Shown here: in pieces, positions 8,916 to 16,486 of the stretch | Numbering within the stretch: position 1 is the stretch's first letter | How the letters are laid out: each line of letters begins with the position of its first letter | Source: Clostridium mediterraneense | Lineage (GTDB): Bacteria; Bacillota; Clostridia; Clostridiales; Clostridiaceae | DNA: 64,000 bases | NCBI RefSeq assembly: GCF_900091705.1 | Contig: NZ_LT594784.1 | Span: 62,001 to 126,000, forward strand | Direction of reading: 5' to 3' | The notes under the pieces: model-generated | Databases searched by the model: none | The model's input: only the letters and a program-made list of their open reading frames with translations | What the model was told of the DNA's origin: nothing | Program-made: the position numbers and the translations under genes

Positions 8916-9734
8916 CTAATTATTAAAATTAAATGTAAGAACTGGATATTTAGGTTCATAACCCGCATTTAAGTGATATATTTTATGTTCTTGAATTAAT
9001 TTATTAATCTCATTTGCATTTAATATTTGACCACTACAACTTATTAAGCCATAATATTGTCTCCAACCATTTAAAGATTCACATAGATTAGAAAGGGTAG
9101 TCATAGCGAATGCATAATAAAACTGACCATTTGCAAAATATTCTGGATGTATCGGTATAGATGACATTTCCTCTGGAACATAATCATTTAAAGCAGTATT
9201 TATTATAAGCATACCGCCTCCAAGCTCATTTATTAACTTTGCCTTTTGCTCACTATTGCCAGTTATTATAATATTCTCTTGTTCCTTAGTTAAATTATTA
9301 TAAGCAATATTAGGTACCTTATTATTTATCGCATTATAAATACTATAATTTATATCCTGTACAAGCCCACATATATTTTTAGCTCTCTCACATAGAGCTT
9401 GATAATCTTGTCCTGAAGCTATATTAATATTATTTAAATCTAAGTTACTTGTACTTTTATTACCTGAGCTATTAGATATAGTAGAGCCATTATCATTATT
9501 ATTTAAACTATTAGAGCTACTAGAATTGCTATTATTATTTAAATTAGCAGAATTATTATTATTTAAATTATTAGATTTGACTGAACTATTACTATTATTA
9601 AAGTTCCCTGTCTCATTAGAAGTACCTATATTCTTTTCTTGTATAGAATTATCTTTTGTAGTTTCATCAGCATAAGCACAAACTCCAGCACCAGCTGCAA
9701 TTAATAGTAAAAGTATTATTAATATCTTTTTCAT
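8916..9734 (-). CDS. secreted Asn/Ser-rich spacer protein, C-terminal domain shared with an SH3 paralogue
   Basis: A 272-aa secreted protein: signal peptide MKKILIILLLLIAAGAGVCA, a long Asn/Ser spacer (about 25-105), then a helical-looking domain of about 160 residues. That domain (LTKEQENIIITGNSEQKAKL ... FYYAFAMTTLSNL) is recognisably homologous to the C-terminal domain of the SH3 protein at 19083 (PSKEQYNIIYNGTQEEKQKL ... FLYEFHVVTLSNL), although the N-terminal scaffolds are unrelated. I start at ATG 9734, which has aaaggagaaaagaaATG; an in-frame extension to 9761 only translates the leader. Function unknown; a surface or secreted effector role is inference. Confidence 0.75.
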   Translation of the reverse strand: MKKILIILLLLIAAGAGVCAYADETTKDNSIQEKNIGTSNETGNFNNSNSSVKSNNLNNNNSANLNNNSNSSSSNSLNNNDNGSTISNSSGNKSTSNLDLNNINIASGQDYQALCERAKNICGLVQDINYSIYNAINNKVPNIAYNNLTKEQENIIITGNSEQKAKLINELGGGMLIINTALNDYVPEEMSSIPIHPEYFANGQFYYAFAMTTLSNLCESLNGWRQYYGLISCSGQILNANEINKLIQEHKIYHLNAGYEPKYPVLTFNFNN

Positions 9735-9860
9735 TTCTTTTCTCCTTTGTAAAATAACCACTATATCTTACCATAATAATCCAATATATCAGTAACATTT
9801 TAGTGAATATAAATTTTCTATAAATATATCAATAGCTATCTACAATTTTAGTTAATAAAA

Positions 9861-9906
9861 AATAAGAAATATCTTTAGACTATTTGCTCTAAAGATATTT
9901 CTTATT
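9861..9906. terminator. strong bidirectional terminator
   Basis: A 19-bp perfect stem (AATAAGAAATATCTTTAGA and its complement) with an 8-base loop, placed just beyond the stop of the 9919 gene on the minus strand. Confidence 0.85.
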
Positions 9907-9918
9907 TCAATTATTATT

Positions 9919-10824
9919 TTAATTTACTAAATTTAAACTTACAGTACCATTAGATGTATTATTGCTATCATAGCATGTTCCATGTAAGTTATTATTATTA
10001 TATTTTAATATATAATGTCCTGTATCCTGATTATCACTAATAGTTTCTATATAAAAGGAACCATCATAATATTTAGCTATTAATGTAACAGTATATTGTT
10101 TATCATTAGCATAACAAATTCCCTTAACAGAACTATTATGAATTTTATCATCAAATATAAAATGTAAAGGCTCTGAATAAGATTCAGATGTAATCTTTCC
10201 TGCAAAAGACTTACCTAATAATTTCTCTAAATTATTTACTTTATTAATAATTTCCTCATCCTGACTAGTACATCCAGTCTTTAAATTTATATCTGGATTA
10301 GGACTCTTATCACTTATATCCTTTAAATTAGAAAATAAATCATTACTTTGTATATAACCTATTTCTACACTTTGTGTAGCTACTTGATAATGTATTTTAT
10401 ACCATATCTCTAAAGATCCATTATTATCTAGTATATATTTATCTTCTATATATATTGAGGTTCCACTTAGATATGGATAAGTAAGACCAACAAAATCTGG
10501 TGTATAAGTTAAATTGGGTAATATTGTTTTATATACTCTTAATAGTTTTCCATCATATGTAGCAAATTTATTAATAGCTACTTTTTCTTTTACAACATAT
10601 GAATTTTTAGAATCATCACTATTATCATTAGAATTATTACTATTTAAACTTTTTATATTATTATCTTGAGTATTTGAGGTATTTACATCTCCTGTATTGG
10701 TATTTACTGAACTTATAGTAGTAATATTACTATTAGTCTTATCTTTTTGAGTTTCAGCAGCATAAGCACAAACTCCTGCTCCTATTGAAATTGCTGCTAT
10801 TACTATTATTAATATCCTTTTCAT
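9919..10824 (-). CDS. secreted Asn/Ser-rich spacer protein with two C-terminal domains
   Basis: A 301-aa protein: signal peptide MKRILIIVIAAISIGAGVCA, short spacer (about 25-72), a first domain homologous to that of the 8015 protein (about 73-185) and a second domain (about 190-301; 'GKITSESYSEPLHFIFDD' to 'GTVSLNLVN') with alternating beta strands, unlike the others. The leader region is conserved: TATGGTAAGGT -10-like element and tttacaaaggagaaaagaaATG. It is the first gene of the cluster read on the minus strand. No anchor is visible. The function is unknown. Confidence 0.72.
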   Translation of the reverse strand: MKRILIIVIAAISIGAGVCAYAAETQKDKTNSNITTISSVNTNTGDVNTSNTQDNNIKSLNSNNSNDNSDDSKNSYVVKEKVAINKFATYDGKLLRVYKTILPNLTYTPDFVGLTYPYLSGTSIYIEDKYILDNNGSLEIWYKIHYQVATQSVEIGYIQSNDLFSNLKDISDKSPNPDINLKTGCTSQDEEIINKVNNLEKLLGKSFAGKITSESYSEPLHFIFDDKIHNSSVKGICYANDKQYTVTLIAKYYDGSFYIETISDNQDTGHYILKYNNNNLHGTCYDSNNTSNGTVSLNLVN

Positions 10825-11147
10825 TTCTTTTCTCCTTTGTAAAATAACTACTATACCTTACCATAATATACTAATAATAAGATTAAAATTTGTTTAAACT
10901 TCATAAATAAACTAGAAAATATAATATAAATAAGTATATGGAAAAATATATAATGATTAGTTTTTTTAATATAATTACTGTATTCAAAAATTTAAGAAAT
11001 AACTAGGATAAGCTTAAATTTATCCAATTATTAATAGTTAAAATCAATGTGATATGTAAAATTAATTCAATAAAATCATTTTATTAACTTAAATTATATA
11101 AAATAAAATCATATCTATATCCTTGAATAATTGACTTAAATATTGTA

Positions 11148-11176
11148 TTGAATATTATATAAAATGTGTATATAAT
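11148..11176 (+). promoter_or_regulatory. promoter of the orphan small RNA
   Basis: TTGAAT (11148-11153), 17-base spacer, TATAAT (11171-11176). The geometry matches a housekeeping sigma-A promoter and is the same as in the homologous RNA at 13341. Confidence 0.75.
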
Positions 11177-11182
11177 ATACAC

Positions 11183-11278
11183 AGTAATAGTTAATGAATG
11201 AATGCTTAAATGAATTTTAAAAAGTGTGTTTTTGGAATTTGAGATAGATAGTGTCGGTGCATTATCTATCTTTTTTTC
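11183..11278 (+). ncRNA. orphan small RNA related to the antisense RNA at 13377
   Basis: A short transcript of about 95 nt is predicted from the TATAAT box to a terminator hairpin (GATAGATAGTG, loop TCGGT, complementary arm, then seven T). The promoter, the 'aaaaagtgtgtttttg' middle and the terminator stem resemble the RNA at 13377-13470, but no intact toxin gene lies opposite: the minus-strand frame that would end KKDR-stop is broken by stops. No convincing protein-coding frame lies on either strand between 10825 and 11442. Confidence 0.6.
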
Positions 11279-11399
11279 TTTATAAGGTTTAAATATTTGA
11301 AGTTTATTTATGAGATAAAGCACTAAATTAAAAATATTATCTTTTAGATAATTTGTTACTATTTAGGAAACATATATTATATTAAAATTAATAAAAAAA

Positions 11400-11431
11400 G
11401 CCTATCTATTAATAAACTTTAATAGATAGGC
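11400..11431 (-). terminator. intrinsic terminator after the aldo/keto reductase gene
   Basis: GCCTATCTATTA, 8-base loop, TAATAGATAGGC followed on the minus strand by seven T. 12-bp perfect stem. Confidence 0.9.
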
Positions 11432-11442
11432 ATCTTAAATTA

Positions 11443-12423
11443 TTAACGAACTACTATTCCATTTCTAAATTGCATATTAGGGAAACTATCTCCAGCTATT
11501 TTATCTTCAGGTATAGCAGCTTCAATTCTTCTAATATCATTTTCACTTAGTTTAATATCTAAAGACTTTATTGAACTCTTAAGATTAGCAACTTGTCTTG
11601 AACCAATTAAAGGTACTATATCTTCACCTTTAGCTAAAAGCCAAGCAAAAGCAAGTTGTGGCATAGAAATTTGTTTTTCTATCGCTATTTTACGTAATTC
11701 TTCAACAAGAGCAAGATTTGTTTCTATATTTTCTTTAGAATATAAAGAAATCATAGAATTATAACCATCTTTTTTATCTTTTGTCCAATTTCCACTAAGC
11801 ATTCCATGAGCTAATGTACCAAATGCTACAATACCTATTCCTAGTTCTCTTGCTGTTGGTAGTAATTCTTTTTCTATCTTACGATTGAAAAGAGAATACT
11901 CTGCTTCTACAAGACTTATTGGGTGAACTTCATTTGCTCTTCTTAGAGTCTGTGCATCAACTTGAGTAAGTCCAATATGTTTTACATACCCTTCTTTAAC
12001 TAAATCAGCTATAGCTCCTATAGTTTCTTCAACTGGAATTCCTAAATCAATTCTAGCTGGTTGATAAAGGTCTATATAATCAAGATTTAATCTTTTAAGT
12101 GAATAAGTAATATAATTTTTTATATTTTTAGGATTAACATCAAGTCCATACATTCTTCCATTAGGTGACATTAATGCTCCAAATTTTAAAGATATAAAGG
12201 CTTTATCTCTATCATATCCCTTTAAAGCTTCACTAATTAGCATTTCACTAGTACCAGAACCATAAAAGTCAGCTGTATTAAGAAGTGTAATCCCCTCATC
12301 TAATGCAGTACGAATTGTTTTTATACTTTCATTTTTATCAGCATCAGCATGAGCTAAACGTCCACAGCCTAGTCCTAGTCTAGATATTTCAAATCCCTTT
12401 TTTTCATTCTTTTGATATTCCAT
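11443..12423 (-). CDS. aldo/keto reductase
   Basis: A 326-aa NADPH-dependent oxidoreductase of the AKR superfamily. Catalytic Asp and Tyr are in 'NTADFYGSG' (about 47-55), the Lys in 'FISLKFG', and the NADP-binding end is 'PLIGSRQVANLKSSI'. The usual catalytic His segment reads 'DLYQPARID', a variant seen in a known AKR subgroup. The start is ATG 12423, with 'ggagg' 9 bases upstream, rather than the in-frame start at 12438. A TetR-type box lies about 115 bases upstream, in the promoter region, so it is very probably controlled by the adjacent TetR regulator. Substrate unknown; detoxification of carbonyl compounds is plausible. Confidence 0.88.
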   Translation of the reverse strand: MEYQKNEKKGFEISRLGLGCGRLAHADADKNESIKTIRTALDEGITLLNTADFYGSGTSEMLISEALKGYDRDKAFISLKFGALMSPNGRMYGLDVNPKNIKNYITYSLKRLNLDYIDLYQPARIDLGIPVEETIGAIADLVKEGYVKHIGLTQVDAQTLRRANEVHPISLVEAEYSLFNRKIEKELLPTARELGIGIVAFGTLAHGMLSGNWTKDKKDGYNSMISLYSKENIETNLALVEELRKIAIEKQISMPQLAFAWLLAKGEDIVPLIGSRQVANLKSSIKSLDIKLSENDIRRIEAAIPEDKIAGDSFPNMQFRNGIVVR

Positions 12424-12536
12424 AATAAATACCTCCAACTTTAAAATATATTAATTTGATTTTTAGATACATAATTCTTGCTAATATCTAAGAAAAGTTT
12501 ATGATTATATAATAGATTTAAACAAAAATAGATTTC

Positions 12537-12558
12537 TGACTGAACGTTCATTCAGTCA
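12537..12558. promoter_or_regulatory. TetR-type operator in front of the reductase gene
   Basis: TGACTGAA-CGTTCA-TTCAGTCA: 8-bp half sites around a 6-base centre, containing the TGAACGTTCATTCA core typical of TetR-family boxes. It is located between the regulator gene and the reductase it faces, with a related box upstream of the regulator itself (13183). Confidence 0.8.
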
Positions 12559-12572
12559 AGATTTTAAAAAGA

Positions 12573-12601
12573 GGATACAATATTATTTTTTAATTGTATC
12601 C
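12573..12601 (-). terminator. terminator overlapping the end of the TetR gene
   Basis: GGATACAAT stem (9 bp) with an 11-base loop, T-rich on the minus-strand exit (TCTTTTT). The proximal arm overlaps the last codons of the regulator gene. Confidence 0.75.
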
Positions 12602-13155
12602 CATATAGCTTCAATTCCTTTATTAAGAGTAGCTTCATCCATTTTAATATCACTAAATAAACAAAGCTTAACTAAAGAAAGAGTTGCTCCATTAGTAAGC
12701 ATTATAAGCATTTCTACTGGAAGTTCTTTAATCAAATTATCTTTTTGAGCCTTATTAAATAAATCTCTAACCTGCATAAATATATCTATACCTTCATGTT
12801 TAGTATCAGATGTTATTAATGGAGAGCTAGAATACTGCTCTATAAAAAGAAACTCCTTTGGATGCTCAACAAAGTAATCAACAATATTATGTAATATTAT
12901 TAGAAAACTCTCTTTTATAGTTTTACTCTCTGAATAATTTTTTAGAATATATTGAGCTAAGCGAGTTTTAATATCAATATAAAGTGTATTAATTATATCT
13001 TCTTTAGTAGGAAAATACAGATAAATTGTTCCTACTGCAACATTTGCCTTTTTAGCAATTTGAGATACTGGTGTCCCATAAAATCCTTGCTCAGATATAA
13101 GATCAAGTGTAGCTTTTAAAACAAGCTCCTTTTTATCATGTACCTTTTCTTTCAT
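12583..13155 (-). CDS. TetR/AcrR family transcriptional regulator
   Basis: A 190-aa repressor. The N-terminal helix-turn-helix is classic TetR: 'ATLDLISEQGFYGTPVSQIAKKANVAVGTIYLYFPTKEDI' region (about 15-55). The C-terminal ligand domain is not diagnostic. I start at ATG 13155, where 'ttggag' has proper spacing; the in-frame ATGs at 13167 and 13161 overlap the RBS. Palindromes upstream of its own start and in front of the reductase gene indicate autoregulation and control of the reductase. Confidence 0.88.
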   Translation of the reverse strand: MKEKVHDKKELVLKATLDLISEQGFYGTPVSQIAKKANVAVGTIYLYFPTKEDIINTLYIDIKTRLAQYILKNYSESKTIKESFLIILHNIVDYFVEHPKEFLFIEQYSSSPLITSDTKHEGIDIFMQVRDLFNKAQKDNLIKELPVEMLIMLTNGATLSLVKLCLFSDIKMDEATLNKGIEAIWDTIKK

Positions 13156-13182
13156 AATCATCTCCAATATAAATCACTAATA

Positions 13183-13200
13183 GAATGAATGTTCATTCAG
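13183..13200. promoter_or_regulatory. TetR-type operator upstream of the regulator gene
   Basis: GAATGAATGTTCATTCAG: core AATGAATGTTCATTCA, related to the box at 12537. It sits 28 bases upstream of the tetR start, in the position for autorepression. Confidence 0.8.
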
Positions 13201-13340
13201 TTTTTAATTTACTACTAAACTATTTTTTTGTCAACTATATAATTTTTTAAACTTTATAAGATTTACTCTCTTTTAATTTTAATAATAACTAACAAATAAA
13301 AAAATGTTTATATAAGACGTAGCTTATAATAAACATTATA

Positions 13341-13370
13341 TTGAATATTTATAATCATATAGTATATAAT
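13341..13370 (+). promoter_or_regulatory. promoter of the antisense RNA
   Basis: TTGAAT (13341-13346), 18-base spacer, TATAAT (13365-13370), directing transcription towards the 3' end of the minus-strand toxin gene. Confidence 0.75.
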
Positions 13371-13376
13371 ATAAGT

Positions 13377-13470
13377 AGGAAATGGCTAAGGATATGATTT
13401 AGCTACTTTAAAAAAGTATAGTTTTTAAGTTCTAGATAGGTAATGCTGGTAACATTATCTATCTTTTTTC
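13377..13470 (+). ncRNA. probable antitoxin antisense RNA
   Basis: About 94 nt from the TATAAT box to an intrinsic terminator (GATAGGTAATG, 7-base loop, CATTATCTATC, TTTTTT). The terminator arm and T run overlap the last codons and stop of the small hydrophobic protein encoded on the other strand, so the two transcripts are complementary at their 3' ends, as in TxpA/RatA-type type I toxin-antitoxin pairs. A short stem (GGCTA...TAGCT) lies near the 5' end. A homologous RNA is found at 11183. Confidence 0.65.
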
Positions 13471-13601
13471 TTTCTCTCAAATAAGAAAGAAAGTTTTCCG
13501 AACTGTAAGTGAACTTTAGTTGGTTTTACAACTATTAAGGAACTAATGAAAATTATATTTATTGTAATTAAGATCAATAATATATCAATTAGCTTGTTCA
13601 T
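13455..13601 (-). CDS. small hydrophobic protein, probable type I toxin
   Basis: A 48-aa protein not obvious in ordinary gene calling: MNKLIDILLILITINIIFIS, then SLIVV, a short amphipathic stretch and a Lys/Arg tail FERKKKDR. One membrane helix plus a basic C-terminus is the build of type I toxins (TxpA/BsrG/Fst-like). A strong RBS GAGGTG lies 8 bases upstream, and a small GGCT-acag-AGCC hairpin just before it could control access. An antisense RNA with its own promoter overlaps the 3' end. Assignment rests on architecture, not on a recognised family. Confidence 0.65.
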   Translation of the reverse strand: MNKLIDILLILITINIIFISSLIVVKPTKVHLQFGKLSFLFERKKKDR

Positions 13602-13820
13602 ATTTTATCACCTCGGCTCTGTAGCCTTTTTAAAACCATATCCCTAGCATAATAAATCCGAAGTGATTAAACATATACTCTTATTCCCTACTTTAAAAAG
13701 TATATCATAAATTTATTTTCATAACTATAAATTTAACCATATTTTAGTCTTAATTTTAAGCGGATATTAATATATAAAACAAAAAAATTGATAGTTATTA
13801 GTAAATTATAAATAAAAAAA

Positions 13821-13842
13821 ATTAGGATATCTTACTCCTAAT
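13821..13842 (-). terminator. minus-strand terminator
   Basis: ATTAGGA / TCCTAAT stem with an 8-base loop; on the minus strand it is followed by eight T. It may end the transcript of the small membrane peptide at 14057. Confidence 0.65.
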
Positions 13843-14056
13843 CTTCTAACAATTTAAACTATATCATAAATTAAGTTTCCCCAAACTTTTCAACATTCTT
13901 ATAATCTTAAAATAAGTTTAAATACTTATAAATCTAAATATTTAAATATTCTTATCTTTTATTTTTCACTCCTGCTAATTAAATAATTATATATTTATTA
14001 TTTTTATAAATAACAAATATATAATCACCTAATTAAATTTATAAGCCCTTTTTCTT

Positions 14057-14194
14057 TCATTTTTTAATTCTCAATATAAGTACAATTAAAACAAATATAA
14101 AAATAACAGCTGCAACTACCCATGCATCAGCAAATTCAAAGGCTGTCTGTGCTGCACATTCAATTAAACTTGGCTGATTATTTTTCTTATTCAT
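14057..14194 (-). CDS. 45-aa membrane peptide of unknown function
   Basis: The sequence is MNKKNNQPSLIECAAQTAFE, FADAWVVAAVIFVF-like membrane helix and a short LRIKK tail. A good RBS 'aaggaga' lies 7 bases before the ATG. A single helix of about 20 residues is flanked by a polar start and a basic end, so N-out/C-in or a small membrane regulator is likely. It is not recognised as a known toxin, bacteriocin or phosphorelay protein. It is isolated, on the same strand as the toxin at 13455. Confidence 0.55.
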   Translation of the reverse strand: MNKKNNQPSLIECAAQTAFEFADAWVVAAVIFIFVLIVLILRIKK

Positions 14195-14219
14195 ATTAAT
14201 CTCCTTAATTTTATCATTA

Positions 14220-14861
14220 GTATTTCTTAGATAAGTATGGTCTTTCTATTACGGCTTATTATCTATTATATATAAATAAAAATTAATATATAATAGAATA
14301 ACATTTTAAAATAATCTAAATGAATTATTTTAAAATACAATAAAATTTTAAAATTCAAAACTCAATTTTAATTATAACTATAAATTCCAATAAGTCTATT
14401 TTTTATTTTTATTTATATTTATTTAAAGTCTAGAAATTATTAGTAAATTATTAAGTAATTTAAAAAATATATTATAAATTATTCTCTATAACATTGTATT
14501 TAAAAGGATAGTAAAATTTTTTCTATTTAATAGAAAAAGACTTTTTATCCTAAAATTAAACAATATAAAAATATATCTTCTATATAAAATCTAATTTTTA
14601 TATAAAATTATAATAAAAAGGAACTATCTTTATTGATAATTTTCTTTTACCTTTTAGCTTAATTAAAGCCAAATCCCCCTATTAATAAGTTTATATAATA
14701 ATTTGTATTATTCTTCATCTTAATAAAAAGTTTGGTAGATTTTTAAAAATTTTTATAGTAATATATTCTTAATTATTTTTATATAAATTTAAGTTTAACT
14801 ATCTGTAGATTATAGGGAAAATTATAGTTAATATATTTACAAAAGAGGAAGAAGGGAAATT
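14220..14861. other. intergenic region with a long hairpin and a decayed spacer repeat
   Basis: No gene is seen. At 14502-14556 an imperfect hairpin has outer arms AGGATA / TTATCCT and inner arms TTTTTCTAT / ATAGAAAAA. At 14590-14650 the text 'aatctaatttttatata' followed by 'aaaaaggaactatct' matches the intergenic blocks before the SH3 genes (21810-21865 and 25180-25235), so this is a degraded copy of that spacer. Confidence 0.5.
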
Positions 14862-15746
14862 ATGAATTTTAAAATAACTGATGGATTAAATATAATTTCA
14901 ATAGGTTTAAGTGAAATAGGTAGCTATTTTAGTTTTAATAGACCTATATCTGTAGAATGGGATTGCTATGATGGCTCTGTTTCAAAGTATTCAACACTTT
15001 TACCTTATAGTGAAAATTATAGAAAAGAATTTAGAGATATAATAGTTGATAATTTAGATAATGATTATTCAAATAATATAGAAGAACTATATAAGATATT
15101 AAAGCCTTTATTTAAATTATTTAAAAATGGAGAGTATTCACTAAAGTACTATGATGGTGAAAAAAATAGTTTCTTTTCTTATCAACATTATAATAGTGAT
15201 GTAATTTCTCATTATGAATGGTTTGCTATTTTTAATAAAACTACTGATATAAACAAGATAGAAGAAGTTAAAAATGAATATAATATAGCAAAAAATAGTA
15301 AAAACTTTTATACAAGTATATTTCATTATACTACACTGTGGTTTTATGCAGGTTTTAAGGAATTCTTACTTGCTACTCAATCTGAAGAAAGCTTAAATAA
15401 GGAAAGAGTTAAATATTTTGAAAATGAAATTAAAAATGGAAGTAGACCTGCTGTTATTATATTTAACTGTGAATTCTCTAAAGAATCTTTATATTCAGGG
15501 AATTTTGTTATAGATGGACATCATAAAATATTAGCATATAGGAATTTAAATATAGAACCTCCAATAATACAGATAAAATATTTACCTAAATCAAGAAAAG
15601 AAGTATATTATGATATAGAAACTCTAATTGAATATTTATATCCATGGCAAATTCAAGATATTATAGATCATTGGTTTGAGGGAGATAAATATTTAGCTAA
15701 GGCTATTGAAAATCCTAATAGTAAAATTCATAATTTTATTAGATAA
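14862..15746 (+). CDS. uncharacterised protein with a DGHHK motif
   Basis: A 294-aa soluble protein, RBS 'gaggaagaaggg' before the ATG. The recognisable part is near residues 199-240: 'RPAVIIFNCEFSKES ... NFVIDGHHKILAYRNLNI'. The DGHHK-x-AY signature resembles the nucleotide-binding loop of ParB/sulfiredoxin-fold (Srx/ParB) domains, which read DGHHR or DGHHK. The N-terminal 190 residues match nothing I know. It stands alone, with no ParA partner nearby, so a partition role is not supported. A small-molecule or phosphotransfer enzyme, or an immunity-type protein, is equally possible. Confidence 0.5.
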   Translation: MNFKITDGLNIISIGLSEIGSYFSFNRPISVEWDCYDGSVSKYSTLLPYSENYRKEFRDIIVDNLDNDYSNNIEELYKILKPLFKLFKNGEYSLKYYDGEKNSFFSYQHYNSDVISHYEWFAIFNKTTDINKIEEVKNEYNIAKNSKNFYTSIFHYTTLWFYAGFKEFLLATQSEESLNKERVKYFENEIKNGSRPAVIIFNCEFSKESLYSGNFVIDGHHKILAYRNLNIEPPIIQIKYLPKSRKEVYYDIETLIEYLYPWQIQDIIDHWFEGDKYLAKAIENPNSKIHNFIR

Positions 15747-15830
15747 AAACTTGATATAAGAGTACTAAAAGCTTAAAAAATGTAATATTCTATTTATGTA
15801 CGTGAAGTTAATTAAAATAATCTTAAAAAT

Positions 15831-15866
15831 AAAAAAGTACTTTCTTATTTTAGAAAGTACTTTTTT
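15831..15866. terminator. bidirectional terminator
   Basis: AAAAAAGTACTTTCT, short loop, AGAAAGTACTTTTTT. It ends both the 14862 gene and the SH3 operon that converges on it. The truncated SH3 gene stops 1 base from it. Confidence 0.88.
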
Positions 15867-16421
15867 TTATTTTAAGCTATCTGTACCATTACAGTCTACC
15901 TTGTACCACTCACCTTGTTTTCCTAGTACATTAATCTTTGTATTATTACTTAACTTAGCAAGTACATTTGAACTCATTGTAGCATTAGTTCTTAAATTAA
16001 CAACGCTACTTACATTAATGATATATCCTTTTTTATTAACTCCACTATACTGCTCATTAACTCCACTAGTTATTATTTGAAGATTATGAGCTGATATATA
16101 ACCTATAACCCCTGTTTCTTGAACTTTAACCTTATAAAAATTATTTCCTGAATTTAGTATTGTAAGCATTTCCCCAACTGAAATATAACTTGTTATACTT
16201 GAATTTGAATCAGCACTCGAATATAAAACAAGTGGACTATTATCTGTATTAACTACTACTGCTCTTTCATTAGCACTTGAAGGTGCTGAAAGTAAAACTT
16301 TATTTACTACTTTTGTATTATCATTAGTTATTTTTGTATTACTAATAGAACTTGTCCCTATCATAACTCCTGATATCATTAAAGTTCCCATAATAATACC
16401 TATTATCTTATGTTTTAACAT
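15867..16421 (-). CDS. truncated secreted SH3-domain protein
   Basis: A 184-aa member of the local SH3 family. It has the shared leader MLKHKIIGIIMGTLMISGVM, first SH3 domain (about 45-110, ending GYISAHN) and most of the second (about 125-184). It stops after 'WYKVDCNGT' with the odd tail DSLK, where paralogues continue GYIYQEY and then a variable domain. The break lies at the terminator, so the gene has lost its 3' end by deletion. It is third in a three-gene transcript with 17616 and 16487. It may still be secreted as a bare SH3 protein or may be a decaying copy. Confidence 0.7.
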   Translation of the reverse strand: MLKHKIIGIIMGTLMISGVMIGTSSISNTKITNDNTKVVNKVLLSAPSSANERAVVVNTDNSPLVLYSSADSNSSITSYISVGEMLTILNSGNNFYKVKVQETGVIGYISAHNLQIITSGVNEQYSGVNKKGYIINVSSVVNLRTNATMSSNVLAKLSNNTKINVLGKQGEWYKVDCNGTDSLK

Positions 16422-16486
16422 ATTAAGATCTCCTTTTATAAAAAATAATTATCTGTAAATTAAAATTTAATATCTACTTTTCTAAT

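Noticed and set aside
11084..11323. 79-codon minus-strand frame opposite the orphan RNA
   Set aside because: It starts at a weak codon, has no RBS, overlaps the RNA promoter and terminator and lacks a membrane-toxin pattern.
14862..15746. ParB partition protein
   Set aside because: Only the DGHHK loop is similar; there is no ParA, no HTH of ParB and no parS-like repeats.
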